A DNA stretch of 64,000 nucleotides. Origin: Prochlorococcus sp. AG-412-P08 (GTDB lineage: Bacteria; Cyanobacteriota; Cyanobacteriia; PCC-6307; Cyanobiaceae). This document shows positions 35,817-45,293 of the stretch, in pieces. The notes below the pieces were generated by a model. It did not search any database and was not told the origin of the DNA. It saw only the letters and a list, made by a program, of their open reading frames with translations. Each line of letters begins with the position of its first letter. Position 1 is the stretch's first letter. Made by a program: the position numbers and the translations under genes. The DNA is taken from assembly GCA_003214695.1 (NCBI GenBank), contig QCLI01000003.1, positions 85,794 to 149,793 on the forward strand. The letters run 5' to 3'.

Positions 35817-35987
35817 TTGAAGACGATAAAGCCTTCACTTTTAGGTAAAAGCCAAATTTATATCGTCAACCAAGAGATACCCGAGAAGTTCCTAAGAACA
35901 AAGATGAAAGATGCCCTCAAAGAAAATTTTGCAAAAAGTCCGCGAGAAAATCGTTTAAATCAAGTCAATCGTAGTTCTTACCTATAG
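35817..35987 (+). CDS. 56 aa soluble basic protein, TTG start
   Basis: The frame is open from 35781, but the first usable start is TTG 35817. The product (PSLLGKSQIYIVNQEIPEKF, MKDALKENFAKSPRENRL) looks protein-like. No family. The start is uncertain. Confidence 0.4.
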   Translation: MKTIKPSLLGKSQIYIVNQEIPEKFLRTKMKDALKENFAKSPRENRLNQVNRSSYL

Positions 35988-36098
35988 CAATAAATAAATG
36001 TGTAGGTATAACAAACACAAGCTGCAGGGTTTTACATGTCAACGACTTTCAGCAACAGATTGTGCAATAGCAGAGAGATTTTTCTAAGGAGCGACAAC

Positions 36099-36224
36099 AT
36101 GGCAGAGCTCACACTAGAGTTATATAAGGAAGTGCTCCAATACAAAAAACAAGAGCGAAACTACCTTGCTCAACCTATTGATCTGGCTAGTTATAGGTAT
36201 GCATTCAACCAGAAAGCTGCTTAG
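36099..36224 (+). CDS. 41 aa protein with strong RBS
   Basis: ATG 36099 is preceded by AAGGAG at seven bases, which decides this start over an upstream ATG at 36036. The product is soluble (ELTLELYKEVLQYKKQERNY, LASYRYAFNQ). Similar short proteins occur in picocyanobacteria; function unknown. Confidence 0.6.
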   Translation: MAELTLELYKEVLQYKKQERNYLAQPIDLASYRYAFNQKAA

Positions 36225-37113
36225 ACAAGCTTAACTCTAGGTGACTTTTAACTGAGTCTTCTTAGAACTGATAAAAGTGCCAAACCAATTACTTAATCTC
36301 AGCTAAAACATCTTGAAAGTATTTTTGATTCTTATTATTAAACTTAAGAGGGATTAGCGAAGTCTTGATATTCAAAACCTAACTTCTTAAGAAAGGAAGA
36401 TTGACCTGAAGAAAAAGCCTCTAGCTGAAGTCTTCAATAGATTAATCGAGATTGTGACGTGATAAAAAAAATAAGTAGGTAGATATGAATTAAGAAAAAC
36501 CAATTGCACAAATGATAAACTTCTACAAAAGATCTGATGGGATCTTATTATCAAATTCATTTCGAAGGATAATGCATGTCTTCGAGAGCATCTTTAAAAG
36601 TAATTTGGATTTAGATATCTTTCCATACAAATTATTCTGAATCCATTTTCTTTCTCAGCAGATTGGCAGTAAATTTTGCATTCAAGGTAGGTATAAAAAG
36701 TGAATTGACAAGTCAATCAACATAATCAGCAGTAAGAACTCTCAAAAATTACGTTATTATAAACAGGAAGAGTGTTCTCTCATTCCCAAGTTTTGTGCTT
36801 GACTTGGCAAGTCGATATCAATGTCTCATTGTTGTCGTATCTAATAGTAATCTAGATAACTGCCTAAGTGAAAGAAAGGACAACGAAGGGAGAATGAACC
36901 CTCAGTAACAAAGCAATCAGTTCTGTAGGAGGCTTTGAACCCCTTCGAACGCTGAGCTCCCTATTATTGCAAAACACTAGTGTATTTCAATTTCTCAAAA
37001 CCTTAGTTTTTTTTCATTCATCTCTCTGAGTTATCAACTCAACAAAAAAAGAATAGATTTGATGACACATTTCCTACAGGAGTGAAAAATAGTATGAAGT
37101 TAGAAGCTCCTTC
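36225..37113. other. Intergenic, about 890 bases
   Basis: AT-rich with no credible frame longer than 30 codons, no tRNA and no evident terminator. A short frame at about 36400-36470 lacks a start. Probably degraded DNA. Confidence 0.5.
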
Positions 37114-37359
37114 ATGGCAATCCACTTGAAAATCACTAATTCCTCTGAAGTTGTAAGCAACAACACCTCTAAATGGTTTGCAAATTTAACTCCTTTTTTC
37201 AACCGCAAACCAGTAGAGGATGTGGTCATAGATAGGATCATCAAACAATTGTCGAATGAAGGAATAGAAGGAGAGATTTCAGCTGTTAAAGATATTAAAG
37301 TAGAAAATAAAAATGTGACATGGAACAATTTTCAGATTCGATATACCAAAACCTTTTGA
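37114..37359 (+). CDS. Small soluble protein
   Basis: This 81 aa protein (LKITNSSEVVSNNTSKWF, VVIDRIIKQLSNEGIEGEIS, KVENKNVTWNNFQIRY) has an alpha/beta pattern and no TM. Not recognised. Confidence 0.55.
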   Translation: MAIHLKITNSSEVVSNNTSKWFANLTPFFNRKPVEDVVIDRIIKQLSNEGIEGEISAVKDIKVENKNVTWNNFQIRYTKTF

Positions 37360-37491
37360 GTCAACACTATTTGCAGCTAATTATAAAAACTAAATAACTT
37401 ATTTAATTTTCCACATAGTTTGAATACCTTATATCAAGATATTGAGGAATATAAATTGATTCAAAGTATTCTAAAAGCAATACTTAGACAA

Positions 37492-37785
37492 CTACCCCAG
37501 TCCTATCAAAGAAGAAATAAAAGCTGGAAGCGGTAGTTTTGAAGTCACTGTTGATATTAAAGACATATCAAATTGATGCACTGCTGGGATAGTTCTATCC
37601 AAAAGAAAAATTGCAAGGTATGGAACATTCATCGCGATCTGCCAACGCCATTTATAAGATATGACCCCCCAGACCTTTTTGGCATAAGTCTTTTGAGTAT
37701 CAGTAAGACTCTCCCACTTAGTGCCAGCAAATTGTTGTATACGTTGCACGAAATCAATTTCTGACAAGCCGCCTTGTGATTGCAT
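37492..37785 (-). CDS. Small conserved-looking protein with hydrophobic C-half
   Basis: This 97 aa protein has a soluble N-terminus (SEIDFVQRIQQFAGTKWESL, QKTYAKKVWGVISYKWRWQ) and a weakly hydrophobic part (IAMNVPYLAIFLLDRTIPAV, PLPAFISSLIGLG). Resembles hypothetical proteins of picocyanobacteria. Confidence 0.6.
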   Translation of the reverse strand: MQSQGGLSEIDFVQRIQQFAGTKWESLTDTQKTYAKKVWGVISYKWRWQIAMNVPYLAIFLLDRTIPAVHQFDMSLISTVTSKLPLPAFISSLIGLG

Positions 37786-37970
37786 TACTAAAAGCCCAAG
37801 AAGCTAACCTTTATAACTCCAAGAGTATTCTCTTGAGGGGCTGTTAAGTACAGTTTTCAGACTGTTGGTGATTCTTCTATTAAATTATCACGAGGTACAC
37901 AAACATATCTCCCCAGATTCAATGAAGTGAGAGAAGAAGTTCTCATGTCAGTCAAAAATCAATCTTGCAA

Positions 37971-38273
37971 TTAAGAAGCCAGATAGCCATGCTCAACGAG
38001 CTCATCCACTACTGTGGCTCCTCGGGATTTCTCACCTAAAGAAGGAGGCATTAATTGATCTAAAACCGCGGCTAAGCAAGTAATCCAAAAACTACCATCA
38101 CAGACATGAGCTTTCTTACAAATATGATTAGGAGCAACTGCAATACAACCTTGCTTAGAAGATATCTTGATACTTTCAATTTGAGCACAAAGCTCTATAT
38201 CTAGTAAACTTGCTTCTTCCCAAGAGATTTCAGTTCCTTCGGCATAACATTCCAGTAAGAGTTGATAATTCAT
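37971..38273 (-). CDS. Small soluble Cys-containing protein
   Basis: This 100 aa protein has five or six Cys (LLECYAEG, IELCAQIES, KQGCIAVAPNHICKKAHVCDG) and an acidic C-terminus. No family recognised. It is followed on the same strand by the broken gene at 38315 upstream in transcription order. Confidence 0.6.
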   Translation of the reverse strand: MNYQLLLECYAEGTEISWEEASLLDIELCAQIESIKISSKQGCIAVAPNHICKKAHVCDGSFWITCLAAVLDQLMPPSLGEKSRGATVVDELVEHGYLAS

Positions 38274-38314
38274 TTACATATTCTTTAGAAAAAACCTTCA
38301 CCCAGCGTAGTGAC

Positions 38315-38530
38315 TTACATTTTAGGAAAACAGCTAGTGATTTCAATCAAATCCCAGATTTCTTCTCTGTCATAAGAAGACAAAGGCTTTACTTCACTGC
38401 CTTCCTCTAGCCCTTCGGCTTTCATTTGCTTCCCAAGTAAAGCTTATCTCTCATAGCTGCTCATTACTTCAAAACGTAGTTTCCTTTCTTTTAGTGTTTC
38501 TTGCTTAATCATAAAGCCAAAGTATTTCAT
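38315..38530 (-). pseudogene. Small gene split by one in-frame stop
   Basis: From ATG 38530 the frame reads 28 residues (KYFGFMIKQETLKERKLRFE...), hits TAA at 38444-38446, then continues in the same frame for 42 codons (LLGKQMKAEGLEEGSEVKPL, SSYDREEIWDLIEI) to a stop at 38315. The second part looks equally protein-like, so this is best read as one 71-codon gene with a nonsense mutation. Family unknown. Confidence 0.55.
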
Positions 38531-38576
38531 CGTTGCTCACATTCCTTTAATTCTATGAGTTGATTATGAGTCCCTT

Positions 38577-38999
38577 CTACTTTTCACTCTTTCCTTGGTT
38601 TGCATTGATATCCTTTAACTTGCAAAGTTGATCTAATGATGGACGACAGGTCAAAGTAAGACGCCAACTTGCCCAAAGTTTATAAACTTGATCAAAAACA
38701 GGCGCTAATACTGGCAAAGTTGTTGGTGCATAGATCCAACCCAGTCCAACTATTCGATATGCTTCTCGAAAAACATCCACATTATTGATGACCTCTCCTG
38801 AAGCTTTAATTGCATGGATCCTGCCCATTGCTTCTCTATAACTAATGTCACTAAAGAGTTCTGGTTTATAGCTTGAAGAATTAATGTCTACAAATGAGAT
38901 TAAGCTTGAAACATCTTTTGAGCGAAGAAAAGACACCTCTCTTTGACAAAAAGGACATCCACCATCGAACAAAATAATGAGCTTGGTTTTTGAAACCAT
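38577..38999 (-). CDS. DCC-family thiol-disulfide oxidoreductase (DUF393)
   Basis: This 140 aa protein has the family motif LIILFDGGCPFCQREVSFL with the redox pair CPFC at about residues 15-18, then a SFVDINSSS block and the typical GWIYAPTTLPVLAPVFDQVYKLWA C-half. It resembles YuxK. The protein is a small thioredoxin-like oxidoreductase; partner unknown. Confidence 0.9.
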   Translation of the reverse strand: MVSKTKLIILFDGGCPFCQREVSFLRSKDVSSLISFVDINSSSYKPELFSDISYREAMGRIHAIKASGEVINNVDVFREAYRIVGLGWIYAPTTLPVLAPVFDQVYKLWASWRLTLTCRPSLDQLCKLKDINANQGKSEK

Positions 39000-39271
39000 T
39001 GCAATAATTAAATTACTTTGGGAAGATTGCCCAAATCATCAACAAACTTATGTGGAATTATAAATCAACCAAAAATGAACCAAAGCTATTAGCCCTATAT
39101 CTCATTAAGCCTCAACAAAATCCTACGGAAGGAAGTCTGCTGACTAAATATTCTAACTTGCAGAAGCAGTCCTATTAAACATCAATTCTTTATGACACTT
39201 TTCTATAATTTTTTCCCATTGCTTCTGTGTCTCAACAAGTAATTTAATAAAAAGTATAAAAACAATTTGAG

Positions 39272-40159
39272 ATGTCCCAAAAAAATCTAAAGAAAAAAGC
39301 ATCCTTAGGATTTGTCGGGCTTGGAGCAATAGGTCTTCCAATAGCAGCAAACTTGCTTAAAGCTGGTTTTTGCTTACAAGTTCATACCCGAAGCAGGTTA
39401 GCTGAAACAAGCAAGCAACTAAAGGGAGCTAAGTCATGTTCAACTCCTAAAGACGCTGCCAAAGGGTGCGATGTTTTACTGATTTGTGTTAGCGATGAAA
39501 TTGCGGTAGAAACAGTTCTATTTGGACCTACAGGAGCTGAAAGCAGCCTTACAGAGGGAACAATTGTTATTGACTTGTCAACAATAAGTCCTTCCAAAGC
39601 AAGATTTCTTTCAGCCCGACTAGCCAAGAGAAATATTGAGTATATAGATGCACCAGTAACTGGCGGCACAGAGGGGGCAAAAGATGGAACTCTAACGATC
39701 TTCATAGGTGCAAGTAATGCGTCTTTCAAGAAAATATCTTCTGTTCTGAAAGCAATAGGGAGCGCTTTCTATACATTTGAGAGTGTAGGGAAAGGACAAG
39801 AAGTAAAAGCTCTTAATCAAATACTTGTCGCCGGAAGCTATGCAGCAGTAGCCGAGGCTATTGCATTAGGAAAAACACTCAACCTACCGATGAATAAAGT
39901 TGTCGAAGCACTACAAAAAGGGGCTGCAAATTCATGGGCACTTTCCAATCGTTCGCAATCGATGCTAAAAGATGAGTATCCCTTGGGCTTTAAGTTACAT
40001 TTACACCACAAAGATTTAGCAATTGCATTAAGAACTGCAGAAGAGTCAGGAATAAACCTTCCAATCACATCCAAAGTAAAAGAGTTAGAGAAAGAGCTAA
40101 TCAAGCAAGGCTACAAAGACGAGGACGTTTCTATTTTAAAGCGTGCAATTACAAGATAA
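39272..40159 (+). CDS. NAD(P)-dependent 3-hydroxyisobutyrate dehydrogenase-family enzyme
   Basis: This 295 aa beta-hydroxyacid dehydrogenase has the Rossmann motif GFVGLGAIGLPIAANLLKAG at the N-terminus. The substrate-binding segment is IDAPVTGGTEGAKDGTLTIF (D-x-PVSGG type), and the catalytic Lys lies in EVKALNQILVAG, near residue 172. It may reduce succinic semialdehyde, glyoxylate or tartronate semialdehyde; the exact substrate cannot be told from sequence. Confidence 0.92.
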   Translation: MSQKNLKKKASLGFVGLGAIGLPIAANLLKAGFCLQVHTRSRLAETSKQLKGAKSCSTPKDAAKGCDVLLICVSDEIAVETVLFGPTGAESSLTEGTIVIDLSTISPSKARFLSARLAKRNIEYIDAPVTGGTEGAKDGTLTIFIGASNASFKKISSVLKAIGSAFYTFESVGKGQEVKALNQILVAGSYAAVAEAIALGKTLNLPMNKVVEALQKGAANSWALSNRSQSMLKDEYPLGFKLHLHHKDLAIALRTAEESGINLPITSKVKELEKELIKQGYKDEDVSILKRAITR

Positions 40160-40363
40160 CTTAATGATTGATATCAAGACTTGCTTTTATATAGATCGAC
40201 TTTTTAATCAAAGTAATTGAATTTAGAATGAAGAAATTATTACTATAAAAGAGCTTTCCACTTTTAAATAACTTAATGGAAGAAAAATAAGTGCGCTACT
40301 TTAAGCTATGAAAACGAGTGTTTTTACTCTACTTTCATCGTCTTAAATTGGCTAATACCTAAA

Positions 40364-40438
40364 TAGGAGTCCAAGCTCATTCAAGGAAACAGTAAGAGCT
40401 GGACTCAAAGGGGAGCATCGAAATACGCTCCCCTTATT
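40364..40438 (+). ncRNA. Yfr2-like small RNA, copy 1
   Basis: A -10-like TAATAC (40353-40358) precedes an RNA of about 75 nt. The 5' hairpin is GAGTCC-A-AGCTC paired with GAGCT-GGACTC (40367-40378 with 40396-40406), and its loop holds AAGGAAACAG. The 3' hairpin AAGGGGAGC/GCTCCCCTT (40408-40416 with 40427-40435) acts as terminator. A loop with GGAAACA and a terminal hairpin is the Yfr2 family architecture. The loop has one GGAAACA rather than two. Confidence 0.6.
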
Positions 40439-40792
40439 CATATAAACTTTTATATTAAATATTTTCTTCTCTTCTTGATAGATACTTATCAAAACCACAT
40501 GGGATCTAATTATTAAGGAAATTAATGCTTACAAGTCTATTTACTATTGGAAAGAAATTTTGGGAATAGGGTTTAATAGCAACAATTGTATTTTGTCTGA
40601 AAGTTTTTTCTAGAACTATGACCGCAAAAATGAGTGCAGTAAATAAAACTAATACGGCTTAAATACTTAAAGATCTAGCCAAGAGGGATTCAATCTGGAG
40701 GTACTCACGAAGAAGATCTTCTCTATGGCTTTATTTATCCAGATCAATAATGTATATCATGTAAACAGAGTTATAGATCTTCTAAATTTTAT
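40439..40792. other. Intergenic, about 350 bases
   Basis: Spacer between the small RNA and the DUF1330 gene, AT-rich, no credible frame. The region 40696-40703 (TGGAGG) is ribosome-site-like but leads to no frame. Confidence 0.45.
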
Positions 40793-41134
40793 ATGGATAA
40801 GAAAGGTGCCAAAGGTTACTGGATTTCAACCTCCACAATTACTAATCACGAGTTGTTTTCAGAGTATATTAAAAAGGTCAGTCCATGGCTCAAAGAAGTG
40901 GGAGGGAAAGTTTTTGCAAAAGACACAGAGCCGCAGGGGAAAGAAAGAACAGAAGGAGCAAATTTAGCAATTATTTGTGAGTTTCCCTCTATGCGTGATG
41001 CAGTTGAGGCTTATGAGTCTTCTACTTATCAAGCACTGTCAAAGCTTAGGAATGCTGCAACGAAAGATGCAACTTTCACAATCATGGAAGGTGTGGATGA
41101 AGCTACAAAACTTAGAAGAGCAATGGGTAAATAA
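40793..41134 (+). CDS. DUF1330-type protein (paralogue of 20231 gene)
   Basis: This 113 aa protein starts KKGAKGYWISTSTITNHELF, continues with VSPWLKEVGGKVFAKDTE, and has AIICEFPSMRDAVEAYES before the last strand. These positions align with the DUF1330 paralogue on the minus strand at 20231. The C-terminus is 15 residues longer. Function unknown. Confidence 0.85.
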   Translation: MDKKGAKGYWISTSTITNHELFSEYIKKVSPWLKEVGGKVFAKDTEPQGKERTEGANLAIICEFPSMRDAVEAYESSTYQALSKLRNAATKDATFTIMEGVDEATKLRRAMGK

Positions 41135-41326
41135 AAAAACGTCTACAAGGAGAGAATTATCCCTTGAAACCAACCTAAAATAAAACTAATTACATTAGCT
41201 CTAAATTATTAAGTAAACTATTTGAATCTTCAATGTCCTAATGCGTGAAATTTTACAGCGACAAGATTCAGGAACATTTTCTGAAGAGACTCAACAGAAA
41301 GATTAAAATTTCTCACCGACTGATCT

Positions 41327-41358
41327 CATTTAAGTCATCATTGGTGATGACTTAAATG
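41327..41358. promoter_or_regulatory. 14-bp perfect inverted repeat before DUF1543 gene
   Basis: CATTTAAGTCATCA and its exact complement flank a TTGG loop. It ends 16 bases before the DUF1543 start, so it could be an operator, a leader hairpin covering the ribosome site, or the terminator of a + transcript. Confidence 0.7.
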
Positions 41359-41374
41359 ATGAAATTCTCACTAA

Positions 41375-41872
41375 ATGAATTTATACCTTGTAGTTCTTGG
41401 AGGAAAGGTTTTCGGAGGTCATGTAGAGATACACGATGTTCGCTGGGTAATAGGAGAAACAATTGAGTCCACATTCCCAACTCTAAAAACAGAGTGGGTC
41501 GGCAAAGCTTCAGGTCTGCACATAGATAGCTATAAAGCAATCCAATTTGTAGATGGCTACAAAGTTAACTTAATAAATAAAAATAGCAATCCCAGGCAGG
41601 GAGAAAATAAGCTCTGGTTCGTAAATTTTGGAGGATATAAAACCGATGAGCTTCTTGAACAGCATCACTTAGAGATTGTCGTTGCACCATCAATCCAAGT
41701 TGCAAAAAAGAAAGCACGCAACAAATGGTCTGAACCAATGAACCAAATTCACAAAGATGACCACGCTGCAATCATTCAATTAAAGGAATACACAGTTGTT
41801 TTAGAGCAAGACCCCCAATTGCGAGATGATGGGATGAAACCAGATTGGAGCGGGTACTGGGTCCTAGATTAA
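41375..41872 (+). CDS. DUF1543 family protein
   Basis: This 165 aa protein has the DUF1543 pattern: an N-terminal LYLVVLGGKVFGGHVEIHDV with a second similar half (KLWFVNFGGYKTDELLEQHH), each followed by an alpha helix, a duplicated ferredoxin-like unit. The family is found in marine bacteria and cyanobacteria, with no known activity. Confidence 0.88.
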   Translation: MNLYLVVLGGKVFGGHVEIHDVRWVIGETIESTFPTLKTEWVGKASGLHIDSYKAIQFVDGYKVNLINKNSNPRQGENKLWFVNFGGYKTDELLEQHHLEIVVAPSIQVAKKKARNKWSEPMNQIHKDDHAAIIQLKEYTVVLEQDPQLRDDGMKPDWSGYWVLD

Positions 41873-42259
41873 CTGTCAAATTCCCCAACTTCAAAGCGTC
41901 AAAAGCTAGGGAACTTAAAGCTCAGCAATGTCATCCCCCATAGGGAATGCATAAATTTTTCATAAAGATTCCTAGGCAATATAATTACTATAGCTAAAAA
42001 ATAGAGTTAATTTTACAAGCTATAGCAAGCATTCTTTATTTTCAAGCAAAGTCCAATAATCAAGTTCACATCTATTGCAGGCATAAACCTCCTCCCCCCA
42101 AGAAAGTCTAAATCTTGTCAAAAAATTATGATTAATCTAGTGATGAGATGGAATGTAAAGTAAAACGCGTAGAGATAGGAACTTGATATTATCTTTTGGT
42201 CAATCCCACTCTCTAGCACTTCAATTCAACTATGCTTTCTAAAGGTATTTAATTATTAA
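41873..42259. other. Intergenic, about 385 bases
   Basis: No credible frame. A C-rich stretch (about 42088-42100) and a run of AT-rich DNA. Nothing recognised. Confidence 0.45.
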
Positions 42260-42790
42260 GTGACTCACGAACAAAATCTCCAAGAGAAGATTCAGCAGTA
42301 TTGGAAAATTGCTCAATTATGCAAGACAAATAAACAGAAGGTGGCTTTTTTTGATGAAAATCAAGAGGCATTCAACCTAGATCCTGACGATGGAGAGGAT
42401 GCTAAAAATCAATATTGGGAACAAAACGGAATGGATGATGATGATATTGAAGAGTTTGAAGAAAATGCATTGCTTGGGGATGGTTATCCAGACGAGTACA
42501 AGATTTTTGCCTTTGATTATTTAATAGCTAGCGGGAAAGCATTTTCTGGCATTACCGCGACTCCTTTAGATGAGGTTGTAAAATTAATTTCCTCTGAAAA
42601 GCTTCAAGAAAGGCTTGACAGCGAGGGACTCTCCTACAGTGGGTCAGACGCAGAAGATGAGGTAATGCTAATCCTTGAAAGAAGAGCAAAGAAAAAAGGA
42701 TTCAATGTAGGCGAAGATGACTTGGAGGCAGCCACGAAAATTGCTATTCAGGACATGCGGGATTGGATTGATGATCACTACGAAGACTGA
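42260..42790 (+). CDS. Acidic soluble protein
   Basis: This 176 aa protein, GTG start, is strongly acidic (DPDDGEDAKNQYW, MDDDDIEEFEENAL, DWIDDHYED) with helical segments. No family recognised. It is 52 bases upstream of the trpD2-like gene and likely shares its transcript. Confidence 0.65.
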   Translation: MTHEQNLQEKIQQYWKIAQLCKTNKQKVAFFDENQEAFNLDPDDGEDAKNQYWEQNGMDDDDIEEFEENALLGDGYPDEYKIFAFDYLIASGKAFSGITATPLDEVVKLISSEKLQERLDSEGLSYSGSDAEDEVMLILERRAKKKGFNVGEDDLEAATKIAIQDMRDWIDDHYED

Positions 42791-42842
42791 GAAAACTAAT
42801 GCAAGAGATGTATTTCCTCAAGTTCAATTATTGTGACTTTTA

Positions 42843-43961
42843 ATGATCAACAGTGATACTCCTAAGTTACAAAAGAATTTAAGTGGCAACGTGATTTCAT
42901 CGATAAATGAACAAAGCAAAGAGGGCTTTAAGTATTATCTAAGAAAAATAGGGAGTGGCGCGGAGACTAGCCAATCGCTTAGCCGGCGAGAATCATCTGT
43001 AGCTTTGAACTTAATTCTAAATTCCAAAGCTACACCTGCCCAAATCGGAGCATTTATGATTGCTCATCGAATTAGAAGACCTGAGCCTCAAGAGTTAGCC
43101 GGGATGCTTGATACTTATAAGGAACTTGGTCCGAAGCTAATATCCAAAGAGAACCAGCTCAGACCACTTTGTTTTGGAATGCCATTTGATGGAAGAAATA
43201 AGACATCGCCTATATATCCACTCACATTCTTAATTCTTCTTGCTAATAAGCAACCTTTGGTACTACATGGTGGAAAACGTATGCCTACAAAATATGGAGT
43301 CACATCGCAAGAACTGTTTCAGGCACTAGGGCTGAAGTTGAGTGGTTTATCGCTAATGCAAGTTCAGTCTGGATTTCATGAAAATGATTTTGCCTTTATT
43401 TATCAACCTGACCATTTCCCACTCGCAGACTCTCTCATTTTATATCGAGATGAAATAGGTAAGCGCCCACCTATAGCAAGCATGGAGCTACTATGGACAG
43501 CTCATCAGGGCGAACATCTGCTTGTCAGCGGTTTTGTTCATCCACCCACAGAAGATCGTGCTTGGCAATGTCTTCAAATGGTTGGGGAATCCAGTGCTAT
43601 GACCATAAAAGGTCTTGAAGGAAGCACTGATCTGCCAATCAGTCGAACATGCATAGCAAGCTTTACAAAGCAAGGCAAGCGTCATCGATTGATCCTTCAT
43701 CCTCGCGACTATGACTGTTATGGCGAGGATCTTAAGTGGCAAAGCATTGAAAGTTGGAGGGATCATGCTTTTGATGCACTGAACAATAAAGGAGCTTTAC
43801 TAAAAGCTCTTAACTGGAATGCAGGCGCATATCTATGGCTATCAGGAGCATCAAAAACACTTCAAGAAGGCATCAATCAATCAAAGTTATCTATAGCCTC
43901 AGGTATTGTGAAACAAACTCTTTCGGCATTAATAAATTGGAAAGAAAGTATTGACAATTGA
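42843..43961 (+). CDS. TrpD2-like glycosyl transferase family 3 protein
   Basis: This 372 aa protein is related to anthranilate phosphoribosyltransferase. It has the N-terminal helical domain signature (LSRRESSVALNLILNSKATPAQIGAFMIAHRIR) and the glycine-rich phosphoribosyl binding loop around LVLHGGKRMPTKYG, where TrpD has GTGGD. The change of that loop marks the TrpD2/YbiB group, which binds nucleic acid in E. coli rather than making tryptophan. Likely not trpD itself. Confidence 0.85.
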   Translation: MINSDTPKLQKNLSGNVISSINEQSKEGFKYYLRKIGSGAETSQSLSRRESSVALNLILNSKATPAQIGAFMIAHRIRRPEPQELAGMLDTYKELGPKLISKENQLRPLCFGMPFDGRNKTSPIYPLTFLILLANKQPLVLHGGKRMPTKYGVTSQELFQALGLKLSGLSLMQVQSGFHENDFAFIYQPDHFPLADSLILYRDEIGKRPPIASMELLWTAHQGEHLLVSGFVHPPTEDRAWQCLQMVGESSAMTIKGLEGSTDLPISRTCIASFTKQGKRHRLILHPRDYDCYGEDLKWQSIESWRDHAFDALNNKGALLKALNWNAGAYLWLSGASKTLQEGINQSKLSIASGIVKQTLSALINWKESIDN

Positions 43962-44032
43962 TCTTTTCATCAATCTATTTATAAATCAAAGGCATCAGCT
44001 GAATCCATACTCTAGCGGTTGTAGTACTTAAC

Positions 44033-44187
44033 TCAATCTAAATTTAAATAAAGAACGCCTACTCCAATAAGGATGTAAGCAAGACGAGGGTATTTGACAA
44101 CCAATTTGTTCTTAACTCCTTTGGATAAAGATTTCTTAGGGCCTTAGAAGGTAAACCATTCTGCTTCCTTCTCTTAGCTTCGCCCAT
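44033..44187 (-). pseudogene. Frameshifted DUF2839-like small membrane gene
   Basis: The start at 44187 reads MGEAKRRKQNGLPSK, the very recognisable N-terminus of DUF2839-like cyanobacterial proteins, then runs out of frame. One base later the other frame gives PKKSLSKGVKNKL, VVKYPRLAYILIGVGVLYLN and a stop at 44033. A single missing G in an AAGGCCC tract reconciles both. Confidence 0.7.
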
Positions 44188-44426
44188 AAATCTGTTTTTC
44201 TATCTCATTACCTTTACAGCTATTTTTAAAATCAAGCACTTTTTTAGCGAGCCTGAAATCAAACGTTATTTTCTTTAGGTGATTCTGAGGAAAATTGTAA
44301 GTTTTCCAAAATCGCTATGAAGTCTGAAAAAGATACAACGTCAATTCACTAACAAATAATCGTGTATTCCATTTACTTTTAAGCTTTTCCCTAAATAATT
44401 GTAGATACTATGGTTAGAATTAGACG

Positions 44427-44555
44427 CTATAAATTTGTTCTTCTTTCTACTAAGGGAGACTTTCCATCTTGAGAACGCATAATTAGAATAAGTGTAATAC
44501 CAAAAACCATTAACAAAGAGAATAATAAAGCGGTATTTATGGTGATTGAACTCAT
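44427..44555 (-). CDS. 42 aa single-TM protein
   Basis: ATG 44555; TM helix (ALLFSLLMVFGITLILIM) followed by RSQDGKSPLVERRTNL. The N-out short head, TM and positive/hydrophilic tail resemble small thylakoid proteins. Its start region overlaps a divergent + frame by 17 bases. This is the more convincing of the two. Confidence 0.6.
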   Translation of the reverse strand: MSSITINTALLFSLLMVFGITLILIMRSQDGKSPLVERRTNL

Positions 44556-44697
44556 TGGCAGCTCAGACGAAGCCAAAGCAAATGTAAATTGGTCCAAACT
44601 ATTAGGTAGTGCTAGTAAAATTAACTTAGAAAAAGTACCCTTTAAAAATTTCTCTTTTGATCACTCTGGCCGAAACTTTTTATACAGATTCAAATGA
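44539..44697 (+). CDS. Small soluble protein, doubtful
   Basis: A 52 aa frame (IELIGSSDEAKANVNWSKLL, KVPFKNFSFDHSGRNF). Plausible composition but it overlaps the divergent TM gene; only one of the two starts may be used. Not recognised. Confidence 0.35.
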   Translation: MVIELIGSSDEAKANVNWSKLLGSASKINLEKVPFKNFSFDHSGRNFLYRFK

Positions 44698-45119
44698 TCA
44701 ACCTTACTAAGTGAGCTCACTGGTGTTCTTCGACAAACGAAGGTTCTATCAATGCAAGATCAATCTTTCGATAATAATGGCTAGAAACACTCCTTTAAAG
44801 AAGACAACCCAAAGCAAGCCGTAAGCTAACTAGCGAAGTTTGCGCTGGTACCAAGAGATTAATTTCTTGTGCTGGTCAATTAATTGCATTCAGTTCTCCT
44901 AATTCCTAGGTATTAGTAATCATAATGAATTTGAAAGGAATCAGCTTAAGAAATGATTATTCAATATTTTCAACAACTAGAGTCAACTTGAATATAAAAG
45001 AGATTACTTCTAGTTCTGATTTTGATGTCTTGAACAACTAAAAAACCAATTAAGCGACATTAAGGAGTAATGATACATGATTGCTTTTGCACTAGCCTTT
45101 TTTAGCGTCCGTTAGAAAG

Positions 45120-45293
45120 ATGAAAAGAATAATTGATTGGCACAAATCTCTTGTTGAGCGCGCTCAAGAAGAGTTTGGCTTATCTGGTTACCAAATGTAC
45201 TTATCTGGATTATTAGAGGGTGCTCTAGTTCTATGGGTAATTATGAAAGTTGCAAACCTGTTTAAAACAACCTCTGATTTTCCTTTTCCCTAA
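45120..45293 (+). CDS. 57 aa one-TM protein, YQM family
   Basis: An amphipathic head (IIDWHKSLVERAQEEFGLSG) is followed by YQMYLSGLLEG and a membrane segment (ALVLWVIMKVA). A shared FxLxxYQM....LxGxL pattern with the gene at 51134 suggests a small paralogous family. Its stop overlaps the next start as TAATG. Confidence 0.6.
   Translation: MKRIIDWHKSLVERAQEEFGLSGYQMYLSGLLEGALVLWVIMKVANLFKTTSDFPFP

Noticed and set aside
36940..36960. GAACCCCTTCGAAC string like a tRNA T-arm
   Set aside because: No matching acceptor, D or anticodon stems around it.
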